A stretch of DNA of 15,675 nucleotides from JAQIBY01 sp964418565. GTDB lineage: Bacteria > Bacteroidota > Bacteroidia > Bacteroidales > ML635J-15. A model generated the notes under the pieces. It was given only the letters and a program-made list of their open reading frames with translations, made no database searches and was not told where the DNA came from. The position numbers were made by a program, and so were the translations under genes. Position 1 is the stretch's first letter, and every line of letters begins with the position of its first letter. The stretch lies in NCBI GenBank assembly GCA_964418565.1, contig CAYQMB010000068.1, forward strand, positions 1-15,675, read 5' to 3'. This document shows, in pieces, positions 1 through 6,787 of this stretch.

Positions 1-36
1 AAGCGATTCCTCTGAGCACATCCTTTTACCGACATA

Positions 37-54
37 TTGTCCCTAACGGGACAA
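37..54. repeat. Perfect 7-bp inverted repeat, tetraloop
   Basis: TTGTCCC at 37-43 and GGGACAA at 48-54 are perfect complements around the loop TAAC. The flanking T-rich and A-rich sequence would extend the hairpin loosely. It could be an extragenic palindromic element or the terminator of a gene beyond the left edge, but no clean T-tract follows. Confidence 0.5.
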
Positions 55-255
55 GTAAAATCAGGCGGGCTTGTTGGTTTTTTGGGGGCACCGGGCTGCA
101 GCATTCATACAGTGTGATTGTGATACTGAGGTATCGTTTTGCGATAGCCCAAAAGGCAACAGGATTAAAGTCAAGACTATGCTTTTTGCTGGATGCCGGG
201 AACATCTGGCGCGTGGGCCCGGCAAACCCGCACTGGCCGGCGGTGGGGGGAATGA

Positions 256-321
256 TGGCTTTTTATCGAAAAAACAGGAAAACACTACGATGCTCTTTTT
301 CCTTGTTTTTTCAAAAAGCCA
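256..321. repeat. Long imperfect hairpin, about 24 bp
   Basis: The left arm is 256-282 and the right arm is 297-321. Pairing runs TGGCTTTTT (256-264) with AAAAAGCCA (313-321), then GAAAAAACA (268-276) with TGTTTTTTC (304-312), then GGAAAA (277-282) with TTTTCC (297-302). Only a three-base bulge (265-267) and a one-base bulge (303) interrupt it, and the loop is 14 nt. This is much longer than a usual terminator. It resembles the hairpin of a miniature inverted-repeat element, though no target-site duplication was identified. Confidence 0.6.
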
Positions 322-360
322 GCAGGGCGCGGTGAAGTATTGGTTTGCCTAGATTCTTTG

Positions 361-452
361 CTTACTTTCTTATCTTAAAACTCCTTAATTCATAAACACC
401 ACGTTTAATCCCGAAAGCGCCTTTAGCGCTATTCGGGGATGAAGAAAGTAAG
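361..452. repeat. 11-bp inverted repeat enclosing a nested hairpin
   Basis: CTTACTTTCTT (361-371) and AAGAAAGTAAG (442-452) are perfect complements. Between them is a second hairpin: CCCGAA (410-415) with TTCGGG (432-437), and AGCGC (416-420) with GCGCT (426-430), closed by the loop CTTTA, with one unpaired base at 431. The inner hairpin resembles the one at 505-533, which points to a recurring extragenic palindrome family. Confidence 0.6.
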
Positions 453-504
453 AGAACAGTCAAATGAAAAATATATTATTCATTATCCTGCATTCTTGTT
501 TGCT

Positions 505-533
505 CCCGAAGGTCGCTTGCCAGCGATTTCGGG
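505..533. repeat. Second copy of CCCGAA...TTCGGG nested hairpin
   Basis: CCCGAA (505-510) pairs with TTCGGG (528-533), and TCGCT (513-517) pairs with AGCGA (522-526). The loop is TGCC, and small internal mismatches lie between the two stems. Outer arms and overall size match the hairpin at 410-437, 95 bp to the left, while the inner stem differs but is still paired. That pattern of compensated change is expected of a repeated structural element. Confidence 0.6.
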
Positions 534-621
534 ATAAAAACAACGTGTTATTCTTTATAGGTTTCATATACAAGAAAGCCTGCATGCATAAAAGATGCCT
601 TCCACTAAGAAAACCTGGCTA

Positions 622-713
622 ATGCGATGAACCATCCTTGCGACTGGCAGGCAGGGAGCCCCCGGCTGCATCGCATAAAACAAATCCTGTATGAAAAAAC
701 CTGAGCAGCCGGG
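622..713. repeat. Two mutually exclusive inverted repeats
   Basis: ATGCGATG (622-629) pairs perfectly with CATCGCAT (669-676). CCCGGCTGC (661-669) pairs perfectly with GCAGCCGGG (705-713). The two right/left arms share position 669 and abut, so both stems cannot form fully at once. The element lies just downstream of the M28 peptidase stop codon (728, minus strand), within the likely 3' untranslated region. No T-tract follows, so it is not a standard intrinsic terminator. Confidence 0.45.
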
Positions 714-727
714 AGTAAAAGCCCTGA

Positions 728-1987
728 TCATGAAGCATCAAGGTATTGCCGTATCATGTCAAATATGAGTACAAATTTTTCGGTTGTGATGTGTTCCATA
801 TCGTCAAGCGGGGTGTGGTAATGCGGATGCATATCGCCATGTGTGCTGAAAAATACCGCCGGAACGTCCTTTTCAACAAAAGGATAATGGTCACTGTGTG
901 GAGAAAGCGTGTCGCGGTCGAACCCTTTAAAATAATTTTTTTCTAAAGCGTATGTTTTCATCAGGTTGAAATCCTCTTCTGCCGGTTCATTGAACTGCAC
1001 GTACAAGGAATCTCCGTTGTCGGCAATCATGTCCAGATTGATCACCAGATCGATGTCCTCAAGGGGGAAAACCGGATTTTCAACGTAATGCTTTGAACCC
1101 AGCAAACCACACTCTTCGCCGGATACTGCGACAAAAGCCAGAGATTTTGCCGGTGGATTGTCTTTATAATGTTTTGCTACATTCAGCAGCATGGCAACAC
1201 CACTGGCATTGTCATTGGCACCGGGAAACCAGGTGTCACGGCCAAACATGCCAAGATGATCGTAATGCGCTGTGAAAACCACCCATTCATCCGGTGTTTC
1301 GCTGCCTTCAATGTATCCGATGACATTTTGCGTTTCATAATCATCTATCATGTGATTGTCAATATCAATGCTCAGTGTTTTGGCGCTTTCCGGCCAGTTG
1401 TCATAGCTTACCCAGGCAATGGTGGCGGGATATAAACGGCTTGAATAGGCTTTGTAAAATTTCAGCGGTTCATCCCACAGCAACAGGCAGCCTTTTGAGC
1501 CGGTGGTGTACAAATGTTTGTAAAAGTTTCTGTGCTGACGGGCAAATCCAAAATCGCACACGGGCATAACATCTGCCGGTAATGCCTTCAGTTTGTCGAT
1601 GGCCTCCTGCTCATCAAAATCTGCAGTGTCTACCAGATGAATGGTATAATCGCCTTCAAGGCCGGATGAATAACTGCGTAAAACATAGTCGGTGCCGGGA
1701 GCCAGGCGTTTTCCGTTTACCTCCAGCCTGTTGTCACTCTGAAAGGTGTTTACGTTAAATGAATACGGCTGAAACCATGTGCTGTTCCACTGTGTTAGTC
1801 CGTGCTTGTCGTATTCCGAGGCGATATACCGGGCTGCTTTTAAATCGCCCTGCTCATAATAACCCCGGCCATGATAAGCGGTGTCAGACAGTTCGGCCAT
1901 TACTTCCATGGCATAATCGGCAACCTGTGCTTTGCTGTTGAATGGTACCAGCAAAATCAAAATGATGATTGTGTATACATGTTTCAT
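728..1987 (-). CDS. Secreted M28 family zinc metallopeptidase
   Basis: This 419-residue exported peptidase is of the M28 (aminopeptidase Y/S) type and uses two zinc ions to remove N-terminal residues from peptides. A signal peptide covers residues 1-20, with likely cleavage before Gln21. Residues about 110-215 resemble a PA-like insert. The catalytic core follows: HYDHLG (His241), GANDN (Asp259, bridging), GEE (Glu291 general base, Glu292 ligand), NLDM (Asp319) and YHTPLDD (His391). All expected metal ligands and the base are present, so it should be active. There is no T9SS sorting domain, so it probably stays periplasmic or is tethered by other means. It is transcribed alone, divergently from the gene at 2197. 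Its natural substrate cannot be read from sequence. Confidence 0.93.
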   Translation of the reverse strand: MKHVYTIIILILLVPFNSKAQVADYAMEVMAELSDTAYHGRGYYEQGDLKAARYIASEYDKHGLTQWNSTWFQPYSFNVNTFQSDNRLEVNGKRLAPGTDYVLRSYSSGLEGDYTIHLVDTADFDEQEAIDKLKALPADVMPVCDFGFARQHRNFYKHLYTTGSKGCLLLWDEPLKFYKAYSSRLYPATIAWVSYDNWPESAKTLSIDIDNHMIDDYETQNVIGYIEGSETPDEWVVFTAHYDHLGMFGRDTWFPGANDNASGVAMLLNVAKHYKDNPPAKSLAFVAVSGEECGLLGSKHYVENPVFPLEDIDLVINLDMIADNGDSLYVQFNEPAEEDFNLMKTYALEKNYFKGFDRDTLSPHSDHYPFVEKDVPAVFFSTHGDMHPHYHTPLDDMEHITTEKFVLIFDMIRQYLDAS

Positions 1988-2042
1988 GTTCTCTGGTTTT
2001 GGTGAATATGTGTGTAAAGTAACGATGTATTTGAATAAACGT

Positions 2043-2074
2043 CTCTTAAGGGATGCTTAAAAGCTCTTAGGGAT
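2043..2074. promoter_or_regulatory. Direct repeat, 21-bp period, in divergent intergenic region
   Basis: CTCTTAAGGGAT (2043-2054) recurs as CTCTTAGGGAT (2064-2074), one base shorter. The starts are 21 bp apart, about two helical turns, and the spacer GCTTAAAAG adds a small dyad. It lies 56 bp upstream of the M28 start and 123 bp upstream of the beta-helix gene. This is a plausible operator for a protein binding one DNA face. The regulator is unknown. Confidence 0.35.
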
Positions 2075-2134
2075 ATGTTAATAGAATAACAATAGATACC
2101 TGCACAATAACTCGATATTTCAACCATTTGTATA

Positions 2135-2170
2135 TTTTGGAGAAAACTATAAATAATATGCCTATCTTTA
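2135..2170 (+). promoter_or_regulatory. Candidate promoter for the beta-helix/T9SS unit
   Basis: TTTTG at 2135-2139 and TATCTTTA at 2163-2170 resemble the Bacteroidota -33 (TTTG) and -7 (TAnnTTTG) boxes. The spacing is 23 bp and the -7 box has one mismatch. Transcription would begin about 20 nt before the ATG at 2197. Confidence 0.35.
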
Positions 2171-2196
2171 TTCCAAATCTACATCTAAACCAAACT

Positions 2197-3222
2197 ATGA
2201 AAAAAACTCTTGTATTCTTATCGTTTATGATTATTGCCGTGAGTCTGATGGGACAAAAGCGTTTTATCCTGCAAAATGGCTCAGCGAGCGTATGGGAAAA
2301 TCTTGATGATGCAGTATCCAACGCTGTAACAGGAGATACGCTCTATTTGCCCGGTGGTGTTTTTACATTAACAAACAACACCATTGACAAAGGCCTTGTA
2401 TGGATAGGGGCAGGCTACCATCCGGATTCAACCATGGCTACCGGAAATACTCAAATCACATCAACTTTGACATTCAATGGAAGCGCTGATAATACCTACC
2501 TTACCGGAATTGAGTTTACCAATCAGGTGTTTTTTGGTGAAGCCACTGATGATGCTTTAAACGTGACAATTGAACGCTGTAAGTTTAACAACCAGTTGCA
2601 TTTACGTCAAATGGATTCGGATACAACGGATACCGGTATGGAAATTCGTGAGTGTGTGCTTTTAAGTTATCTGAATGGTTACAATATCCGCAACCTGATC
2701 ATTGAAAACAGCATGTTGTTTTACCGCATCTACAATGTGCATTACACTGCATATCTGAATTGTGATATACTATATTCCTCAACTTACAATTATAAAGTCT
2801 TTTATGGAGCTCATGAGTGTTTCTTTGCTAATTGTGTGTTCCCCGGAAATAATATGCACAATTTTGAGGATATGACGAACTGTACCTTTTCCCATTGCTT
2901 GTTTAACCGAAACATGTCGTTCCCTGTCGGAACCAATGCAGAGGTTAACTGTGTTGATGATGTAAATATTTCAAACATCTACACCTACCTCGAAGGTGGC
3001 ACCATTGCCTGGGATGTGTTAAATGACTTTCACCTCGTTGGCGGTTCACCCGGGGAAAATGCCGGTTCTGATGGCACTGATACGGGGATTTACGGTGGCA
3101 GCAACCCGCTTAAAGAAGGCGGACTTCCGTTTAATCCTCACATCCGCTCTGTCAGCGTACCATCTCAATCCACCGACGGCAATTTACCGGTAGAAATCGG
3201 AGCCGGATCTCAAACCCATTAA
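2197..3222 (+). CDS. Secreted beta-helix-like protein
   Basis: The protein has 341 residues. The ATG at 2197 is preferred over the in-frame ATG at 2128 because it opens a clean signal peptide (MKKTLVFLSF, cleavage near Gly19/Gln20), whereas the longer form would bury it. The mature protein has many short beta-strand segments with recurrent Asn, Cys and aromatic residues (about 85-250), as in right-handed parallel beta-helix proteins. The tail has the motifs SPGENAGSDG and GIYGGSNP (about 284-303), often seen in Bacteroidota surface proteins that combine a beta-helix with repeat modules. No catalytic residues are recognisable and there is no sorting domain. The stop lies 10 bp before the next gene, implying co-transcription and perhaps a partnership at the surface. 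Function is inferred from fold type only. Confidence 0.75.
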   Translation: MKKTLVFLSFMIIAVSLMGQKRFILQNGSASVWENLDDAVSNAVTGDTLYLPGGVFTLTNNTIDKGLVWIGAGYHPDSTMATGNTQITSTLTFNGSADNTYLTGIEFTNQVFFGEATDDALNVTIERCKFNNQLHLRQMDSDTTDTGMEIRECVLLSYLNGYNIRNLIIENSMLFYRIYNVHYTAYLNCDILYSSTYNYKVFYGAHECFFANCVFPGNNMHNFEDMTNCTFSHCLFNRNMSFPVGTNAEVNCVDDVNISNIYTYLEGGTIAWDVLNDFHLVGGSPGENAGSDGTDTGIYGGSNPLKEGGLPFNPHIRSVSVPSQSTDGNLPVEIGAGSQTH

Positions 3223-3232
3223 CCATCAGCCC

Positions 3233-5335
3233 ATGAGACAAGGAATGCTCATTTTCGTATGGCTGATTTGTAGCCTGCAATTGCACGCTCAGACCAACAG
3301 GTTTCAATACTGGTTTGATGATGATTTTGCATCTGCCCAGGAACAATCCATCAGCACCGGAAGCAATCTTGATGTATCACGGATTATTGATGTCAGCAGT
3401 ATGACAAGTGGTGTACATGTGTTGAATTTCAGGTTTCAGAATGAATCCGGATATTGGTCTGTGCCTGCATCTGCTTTTTTTATTTGCAGGGATACCATAC
3501 AGCCGGCTAACGCACTGCTGACAGAAGCTGAAATCTGGTTCGATCAGGATTATCCCAATGTACAGACGATCTCACTACCACCGGGTGAAAGCATACAGCT
3601 CAGTGAAATGGTAGATGTCAGTACGCTTGAGCCCGGTTTGCACAGTATGCATATGCGCTTTCTCGACGATCACGGAGCCCATGCTTCTGTGGTAAGCCGC
3701 TATGTTTACCTGACGAATGATTTTGTGATGCAGCCGGCGCAATTGCAAGCTGTGGAATACTGGTTTGATGATCAGATTTCCGCTGCACAGCAAAGTATGC
3801 TGGCAGGTGCCGATGTTCACTGGATGCAGGCAGTGGATGTTTCCGGTTTGCAAGCCGGTCTTCACAGCCTGAATTACCGCTTTGTGGATGATCAGGGTCA
3901 GTACAGTGTGGCCGATTCCAGATTTTTCCTGTATTCACCTCTGTCCGTCAATCAGGAACACAATCCCTTAATCAGCTTTCGTTACTGGCTCAACGACTCA
4001 ATACAGAATGCCGTTGTGATCCCGCTTGACACGGTTCAAGACCTTATTCTGTCTGAAACCATCCCGTTACAGACTTATTCAGCAGGTGATTATCTGATTT
4101 CGTATCAGTTTCAGGATTCTCTTGGAAACTGGTCTGTTCCGCTTACCGACAGCATCGAAAAGGACGTGTTCCCATGGCTGTCTTTTTTGCCTGATCAAAA
4201 CGAATTTTGCGGATCCGGCGTATTGTCTGTTTCTCTCGACACAGTTGATGTCACTGAAATTGTCTGGAATTATGGCGATGGTAATTCTGAAAATACCTTA
4301 ACACCCAATCATACCTATACAGATCCGGGTGCATACCTTGTTACGGCAGAAGCCATACATAGCAGTGGGGCTTCTGAGCTGTATCAGTCGCCCGACTCGC
4401 TTTTTGTTTATGCGGAATACCTGCATGAAATCAGTGAAAGCATTTGCGATGGAGATTCACTGCTGTTCGAAGGTTCTTATTATCAGGAAGCCGGTAGTTT
4501 TGATGTGATGTACCAGTCTGTGCACTTTTGTGATTCTGTATGGCGTCTTAACCTGAATCTGAATCCTGTTTATGATGTTTTGCTGAGTGAAAGCATTTGT
4601 GCAGGCGACAGCGTGCAGTTTGACGGTAACTGGCTCACAGAAGAAGGCGATTACAGCCTGAACGAGACAAGCATCTCAGGTTGCGATTCTCTCGTGAACT
4701 TTAGCCTGACGGTTTTTCAGCCGGATTCTGTGTTTGTCAGTGATGAAATGTGCAGCGGAGATTCTGTGTTTTTCGAAGGAAACTGGTATCAGACCGGTGG
4801 AAACTACAGCGTGAGTTTTACCAACCAAAACAATTGCGATTCGGTGATGGTGCTGGATTTAACCGAACATCCCGTACCCGGACAGCCCTTGATCAGCCAG
4901 GTTGGCGATACGTTGTATACCTCAGATGCCGATTCTCATCTGTGGTACCTTGATGGCGGGCTTTTGACCGAAACCACCGATTCGATGCTGGTGTGTACCG
5001 AGTCTGGTGATTATTTTGTGATTGCATCCAGTGCTTACAACTGCCTTTCCGATACTTCAGAAGTCATAAGCGTAGTTATCACCTGGGCTGACAAACACAC
5101 AAGCAGCATGCAGGTATACCCGAATCCGGTCACCGACCGTCTGTTTGTGGAAATGGATCATCCGCCCGAACCCTTGCCGTACCGCCTTTCAGATAATGCC
5201 GGAAGGCTGATATACGGTGGAATCATCCGTGAAAACAGCAGTTGGATTGATATGTCAGCTTTAGAAAGTGGTGTGTACTATCTGCAGGTGGAAACCCCGG
5301 AATCACGGGTGAGCATCAGGCTGGTGAAAAACTAA
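3233..5335 (+). CDS. Multi-repeat surface protein with T9SS type A sorting domain
   Basis: The 700-residue protein begins with a signal peptide (1-19, cleavage before Gln20). Four repeats of about 60 residues at a 75-residue period follow (24-84, 98-160, 173-234, 248-309), each starting near YWFDD and ending with GLHSLNYRF-like and WSVP-like strands. Next comes a PKD-like domain (319-393, with WNYGDG and HTYTDPGAY). Three Cys-pair repeats follow (400-445, 451-496, 502-547; Cys405/433, 456/484, 507/535), then an Ig-like module (552-617) and a T9SS type A sorting domain (626-700, starting VYPNPV and ending YYLQV...LVKN). Known biology: the sorting domain directs export through the type IX system, and the repeats serve as adhesive or structural modules. 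No enzyme domain is visible. It is probably co-transcribed with the beta-helix gene 10 bp upstream. Confidence 0.9.
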   Translation: MRQGMLIFVWLICSLQLHAQTNRFQYWFDDDFASAQEQSISTGSNLDVSRIIDVSSMTSGVHVLNFRFQNESGYWSVPASAFFICRDTIQPANALLTEAEIWFDQDYPNVQTISLPPGESIQLSEMVDVSTLEPGLHSMHMRFLDDHGAHASVVSRYVYLTNDFVMQPAQLQAVEYWFDDQISAAQQSMLAGADVHWMQAVDVSGLQAGLHSLNYRFVDDQGQYSVADSRFFLYSPLSVNQEHNPLISFRYWLNDSIQNAVVIPLDTVQDLILSETIPLQTYSAGDYLISYQFQDSLGNWSVPLTDSIEKDVFPWLSFLPDQNEFCGSGVLSVSLDTVDVTEIVWNYGDGNSENTLTPNHTYTDPGAYLVTAEAIHSSGASELYQSPDSLFVYAEYLHEISESICDGDSLLFEGSYYQEAGSFDVMYQSVHFCDSVWRLNLNLNPVYDVLLSESICAGDSVQFDGNWLTEEGDYSLNETSISGCDSLVNFSLTVFQPDSVFVSDEMCSGDSVFFEGNWYQTGGNYSVSFTNQNNCDSVMVLDLTEHPVPGQPLISQVGDTLYTSDADSHLWYLDGGLLTETTDSMLVCTESGDYFVIASSAYNCLSDTSEVISVVITWADKHTSSMQVYPNPVTDRLFVEMDHPPEPLPYRLSDNAGRLIYGGIIRENSSWIDMSALESGVYYLQVETPESRVSIRLVKN

Positions 5336-5634
5336 GCAGAGTATGCAAGTCAGAAATGACGATATTTGCCGTGTTCTTAAGTCTGAAGCCAAAAGGCTGT
5401 GCTGTGACCGCTTTTCAGGCGGGATTGATGTTTAATGGGATGATGGGAGCAGAGATACATTTCAAATGAGCTCTTAAAATCCGCTTAATGCGTATGCCAT
5501 ACATGATTAGGCTGCCAATTCACCTGTCTGGATTTTCAAAGCGGTATGAAAAGTGAGAATTTTGCTTGCCAAAACTCAACAAAATTGTATTTTCACTGTT
5601 TAAAGTTTTAATGTTAACCACAAAAACGAAAACT
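5336..5634. other. Intergenic region before ferritin
   Basis: This stretch of 299 bp holds no supported gene. A weak hairpin AGCC-AAAA-GGCT lies near 5390-5402 without a T-tract, so no terminator for the upstream T9SS gene can be called. A poor promoter candidate for ferritin is TTG at 5566-5568 with TATTTTCA at 5588-5595 (19-bp gap, two mismatches from the -7 consensus). I saw no clear iron-regulator palindrome. Confidence 0.4.
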
Positions 5635-6138
5635 ATGTTAAAGAGATCAATTCTTGATGCACTGAATGAACAAATCCAAAAAGAAGGATATTCCGCAAAC
5701 CTGTACCTGGCAATGGCATCCTGGGCAGAAACCGAAGGATACGATGGCATTACACAGTGGCTGTATGCACAGGCTCAGGAAGAAACCGAACACATGCTCA
5801 AAATTATTGGTTATGTAAACGAGCGCGGTGGCAAAGCCATCATTCCGGCTTTTGACAAACCCCCTGCAGAGTGGAACTCCATTCAGGAGATGTTTGATCA
5901 GGTGCTTGAACACGAAAAGTTTGTAACCGAAAGCATTCATTCCATCATACCCATCATTCAGAAAGAAAACGATTATGCAAGTCTGCGCTGGATACAGTGG
6001 TTTGTAGACGAGCAGATGGAAGAAGAATCATCCGTACAGGAAATCATTGATAAGCTTGAAATGCTGGGTGATAAAAACCTGTACATGTTCGACCGCGACA
6101 TCATGGGCATGCGTGCCGAAGGCGGTGAAGAAGCATAA
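5635..6138 (+). CDS. ftnA: Non-heme ferritin
   Basis: This 167-residue ferritin oxidises Fe(II) and stores iron as a mineral inside a 24-subunit shell in the cytoplasm. The ATG at 5635 is chosen because it gives the standard family start (MLKRSILDALNEQ); the in-frame ATG at 5566 would add 23 residues not seen in ferritins. All usual ferroxidase positions are filled: Glu17, Tyr24, Glu50 and His53 (EEXXH), Glu94, Gln127 and Glu130. The Gln127/Glu130 pair is typical of bacterial FtnA-type ferritins rather than bacterioferritin, and no heme-ligand Met is evident at the expected place. The gene stands alone and ends in a strong terminator 26 bp downstream. Regulation by iron or peroxide is usual for the family but is not shown by the sequence. 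Confidence 0.95.
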   Translation: MLKRSILDALNEQIQKEGYSANLYLAMASWAETEGYDGITQWLYAQAQEETEHMLKIIGYVNERGGKAIIPAFDKPPAEWNSIQEMFDQVLEHEKFVTESIHSIIPIIQKENDYASLRWIQWFVDEQMEEESSVQEIIDKLEMLGDKNLYMFDRDIMGMRAEGGEEA

Positions 6139-6163
6139 CACAGACACAATCATATTACCATAT

Positions 6164-6196
6164 AAAAAAGGGCATCGTTTAAGATGCTCTTTTTTT
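6164..6196 (+). terminator. Intrinsic terminator of ferritin, bidirectional shape
   Basis: The left arm 6164-6176 (A-run then GGGCATC) pairs with the right arm 6183-6195 (GATGCTC then T-run) around a 6-nt loop, with a single G-T wobble. A run of seven T follows the stem on the plus strand. The complementary A-run on the left side gives a T-run on the minus strand too, so it could also stop transcripts of the minus-strand gene at 6502-6720. Confidence 0.85.
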
Positions 6197-6441
6197 ATGC
6201 CCGCCGGAAAACCACCTGCAAGTGCTGTCTCTGTGCAGCACAGCGCATGTTTTGATGCCACCACAGCACGAAAACGCCCACTTTTATTCGGAAATCGTTT
6301 GCTTTTTCAACATTTAATCACCAAATTTACAAAGCAAATGCATAAAAATGCATAAGGGGAACAAAAAAAGCAGGTGTAGCCAGGCAAACCGGCGATTCGG
6401 CAATTGAAATAACAATGAAGATTGAGAAAAACCAACCATAT

Positions 6442-6464
6442 ACAACGGTGATGGGAGGTGTTGT
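6442..6464. repeat. Short AAC...GTT inverted repeat, left side of small gene
   Basis: ACAAC (6442-6446) and GTTGT (6460-6464) flank a 13-nt spacer. The AAC/GTT core arrangement recalls the ends of integron recombination sites but does not fit the full RYYYAAC/GTTRRRY consensus. It lies 38 bp beyond the stop of the small gene at 6502. Confidence 0.3.
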
Positions 6465-6501
6465 GGGGGAAAAGAGAGTGTATAAGGGAGTTCGTGCGTA
6501 A

Positions 6502-6720
6502 TTAAAGTATCTCAACCATTTTACCACCTTCTACTATCTTTGTCAGGCATTTGACACATCTATTTTGAACGGCAGATTCCCCGATAACTTGAAATCTAAC
6601 CAAGTTATTTAATTCGTGATATTCACCACATCCTAAGCAATTATAACTACGCACAACATTGTGTATAGCACATTGCTTAGTTTCTTCTTTTTTGATAAAT
6701 AATTTCTTAATCCAATTCAT
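6502..6720 (-). CDS. Small cysteine-rich (zinc-ribbon-like) hypothetical protein
   Basis: This 72-residue protein of unrecognised family starts with a basic stretch (MNWIKKLFIKKEE). Three metal-ligand-like pairs follow: CAIH (Cys17, His20), CLGC (Cys28, Cys31, with His35 nearby) and CVKC (Cys55, Cys58). That spacing suggests one structural zinc site, as in zinc ribbons or treble-clef folds. The gene is AT-rich compared with its neighbours and lacks a Shine-Dalgarno, as is common in this phylum. A perfect -7 box lies about 70 bp upstream (6788-6795), and the bidirectional terminator at 6164-6196 could end the transcript. It sits alone between inverted repeats, which may mean it was acquired horizontally. 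Coding is supported by the ordered Cys pattern, not by any family match I can confirm. Confidence 0.6.
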   Translation of the reverse strand: MNWIKKLFIKKEETKQCAIHNVVRSYNCLGCGEYHELNNLVRFQVIGESAVQNRCVKCLTKIVEGGKMVEIL

Positions 6721-6750
6721 ATTTTTATCTATTTAAGTTTGTTTTTAATT

Positions 6751-6781
6751 CCGCAACGTGCCATACACTCGTCCGTTACCG
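6751..6781 (-). repeat. Imperfect inverted repeat in leader of small gene
   Basis: CCGCAACG (6751-6758) and CGTTACCG (6774-6781) pair at seven of eight positions, counting one G-T wobble, across a 15-nt loop. On the minus strand this hairpin would lie at the very start of the transcript made from the -7 box at 6788-6795. It shares the AAC...GTT core with the repeat at 6442-6464 on the other side of the gene. Confidence 0.4.
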
Positions 6782-6787
6782 CCAAGC

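Larger units (their letters stand above)
1..727. other. Non-coding, palindrome-rich intergenic segment
   Basis: No convincing gene is visible here. The open frames present are short, overlap each other on both strands and show no recognisable motif. The segment holds at least seven inverted repeats: 37-54, 195-223 (GCCGGG/CCCGGC, 17-nt loop), 256-321, 361-452, 410-437, 505-533 and the competing pair at 622-713. Several are listed separately. Base composition is uneven, with a GC-rich stretch around 195-250 next to AT-rich stretches. This looks like accumulated extragenic palindromic elements or the remains of a small mobile element, but no transposase is present. The left boundary is cut by the window edge. 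Confidence 0.6.
6139..6501. other. Intergenic region after ferritin
   Basis: It contains the ferritin terminator (6164-6196), two close ATGCAT copies (6338-6343 and 6348-6353) and a short AAC/GTT inverted repeat (6442-6464). No open frame here looks like a real gene. Confidence 0.4.

Noticed and set aside
71..352. Possible 93-residue protein on the plus strand in the left non-coding segment
   Set aside because: It overlaps frames on both strands, crosses a long hairpin at 256-321 and has no motif or initiation signal.
1..727. Insertion sequence or transposon
   Set aside because: Inverted repeats are abundant, but no transposase frame and no matching terminal repeats with target duplication were found.
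3575..3938. Two minus-strand frames of about 100 residues
   Set aside because: They are antisense to the repeat region of the T9SS protein, and their apparent His and Cys richness comes from the repeats being read backwards.
5390..5402. Hairpin after the T9SS gene as a terminator
   Set aside because: The stem is only 4 bp and no T-tract follows.
6322..6329. Perfect -7 box (TAAATTTG) on the minus strand
   Set aside because: It has no suitable -33 box and would drive transcription only into the 3' end of ferritin, with no gene to serve.
6442..6781. True integron attC sites flanking the small gene
   Set aside because: The AAC...GTT cores are present but the full RYYYAAC/GTTRRRY boxes are not, and no integron integrase is in the window. 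It is kept only as a cassette-like observation.
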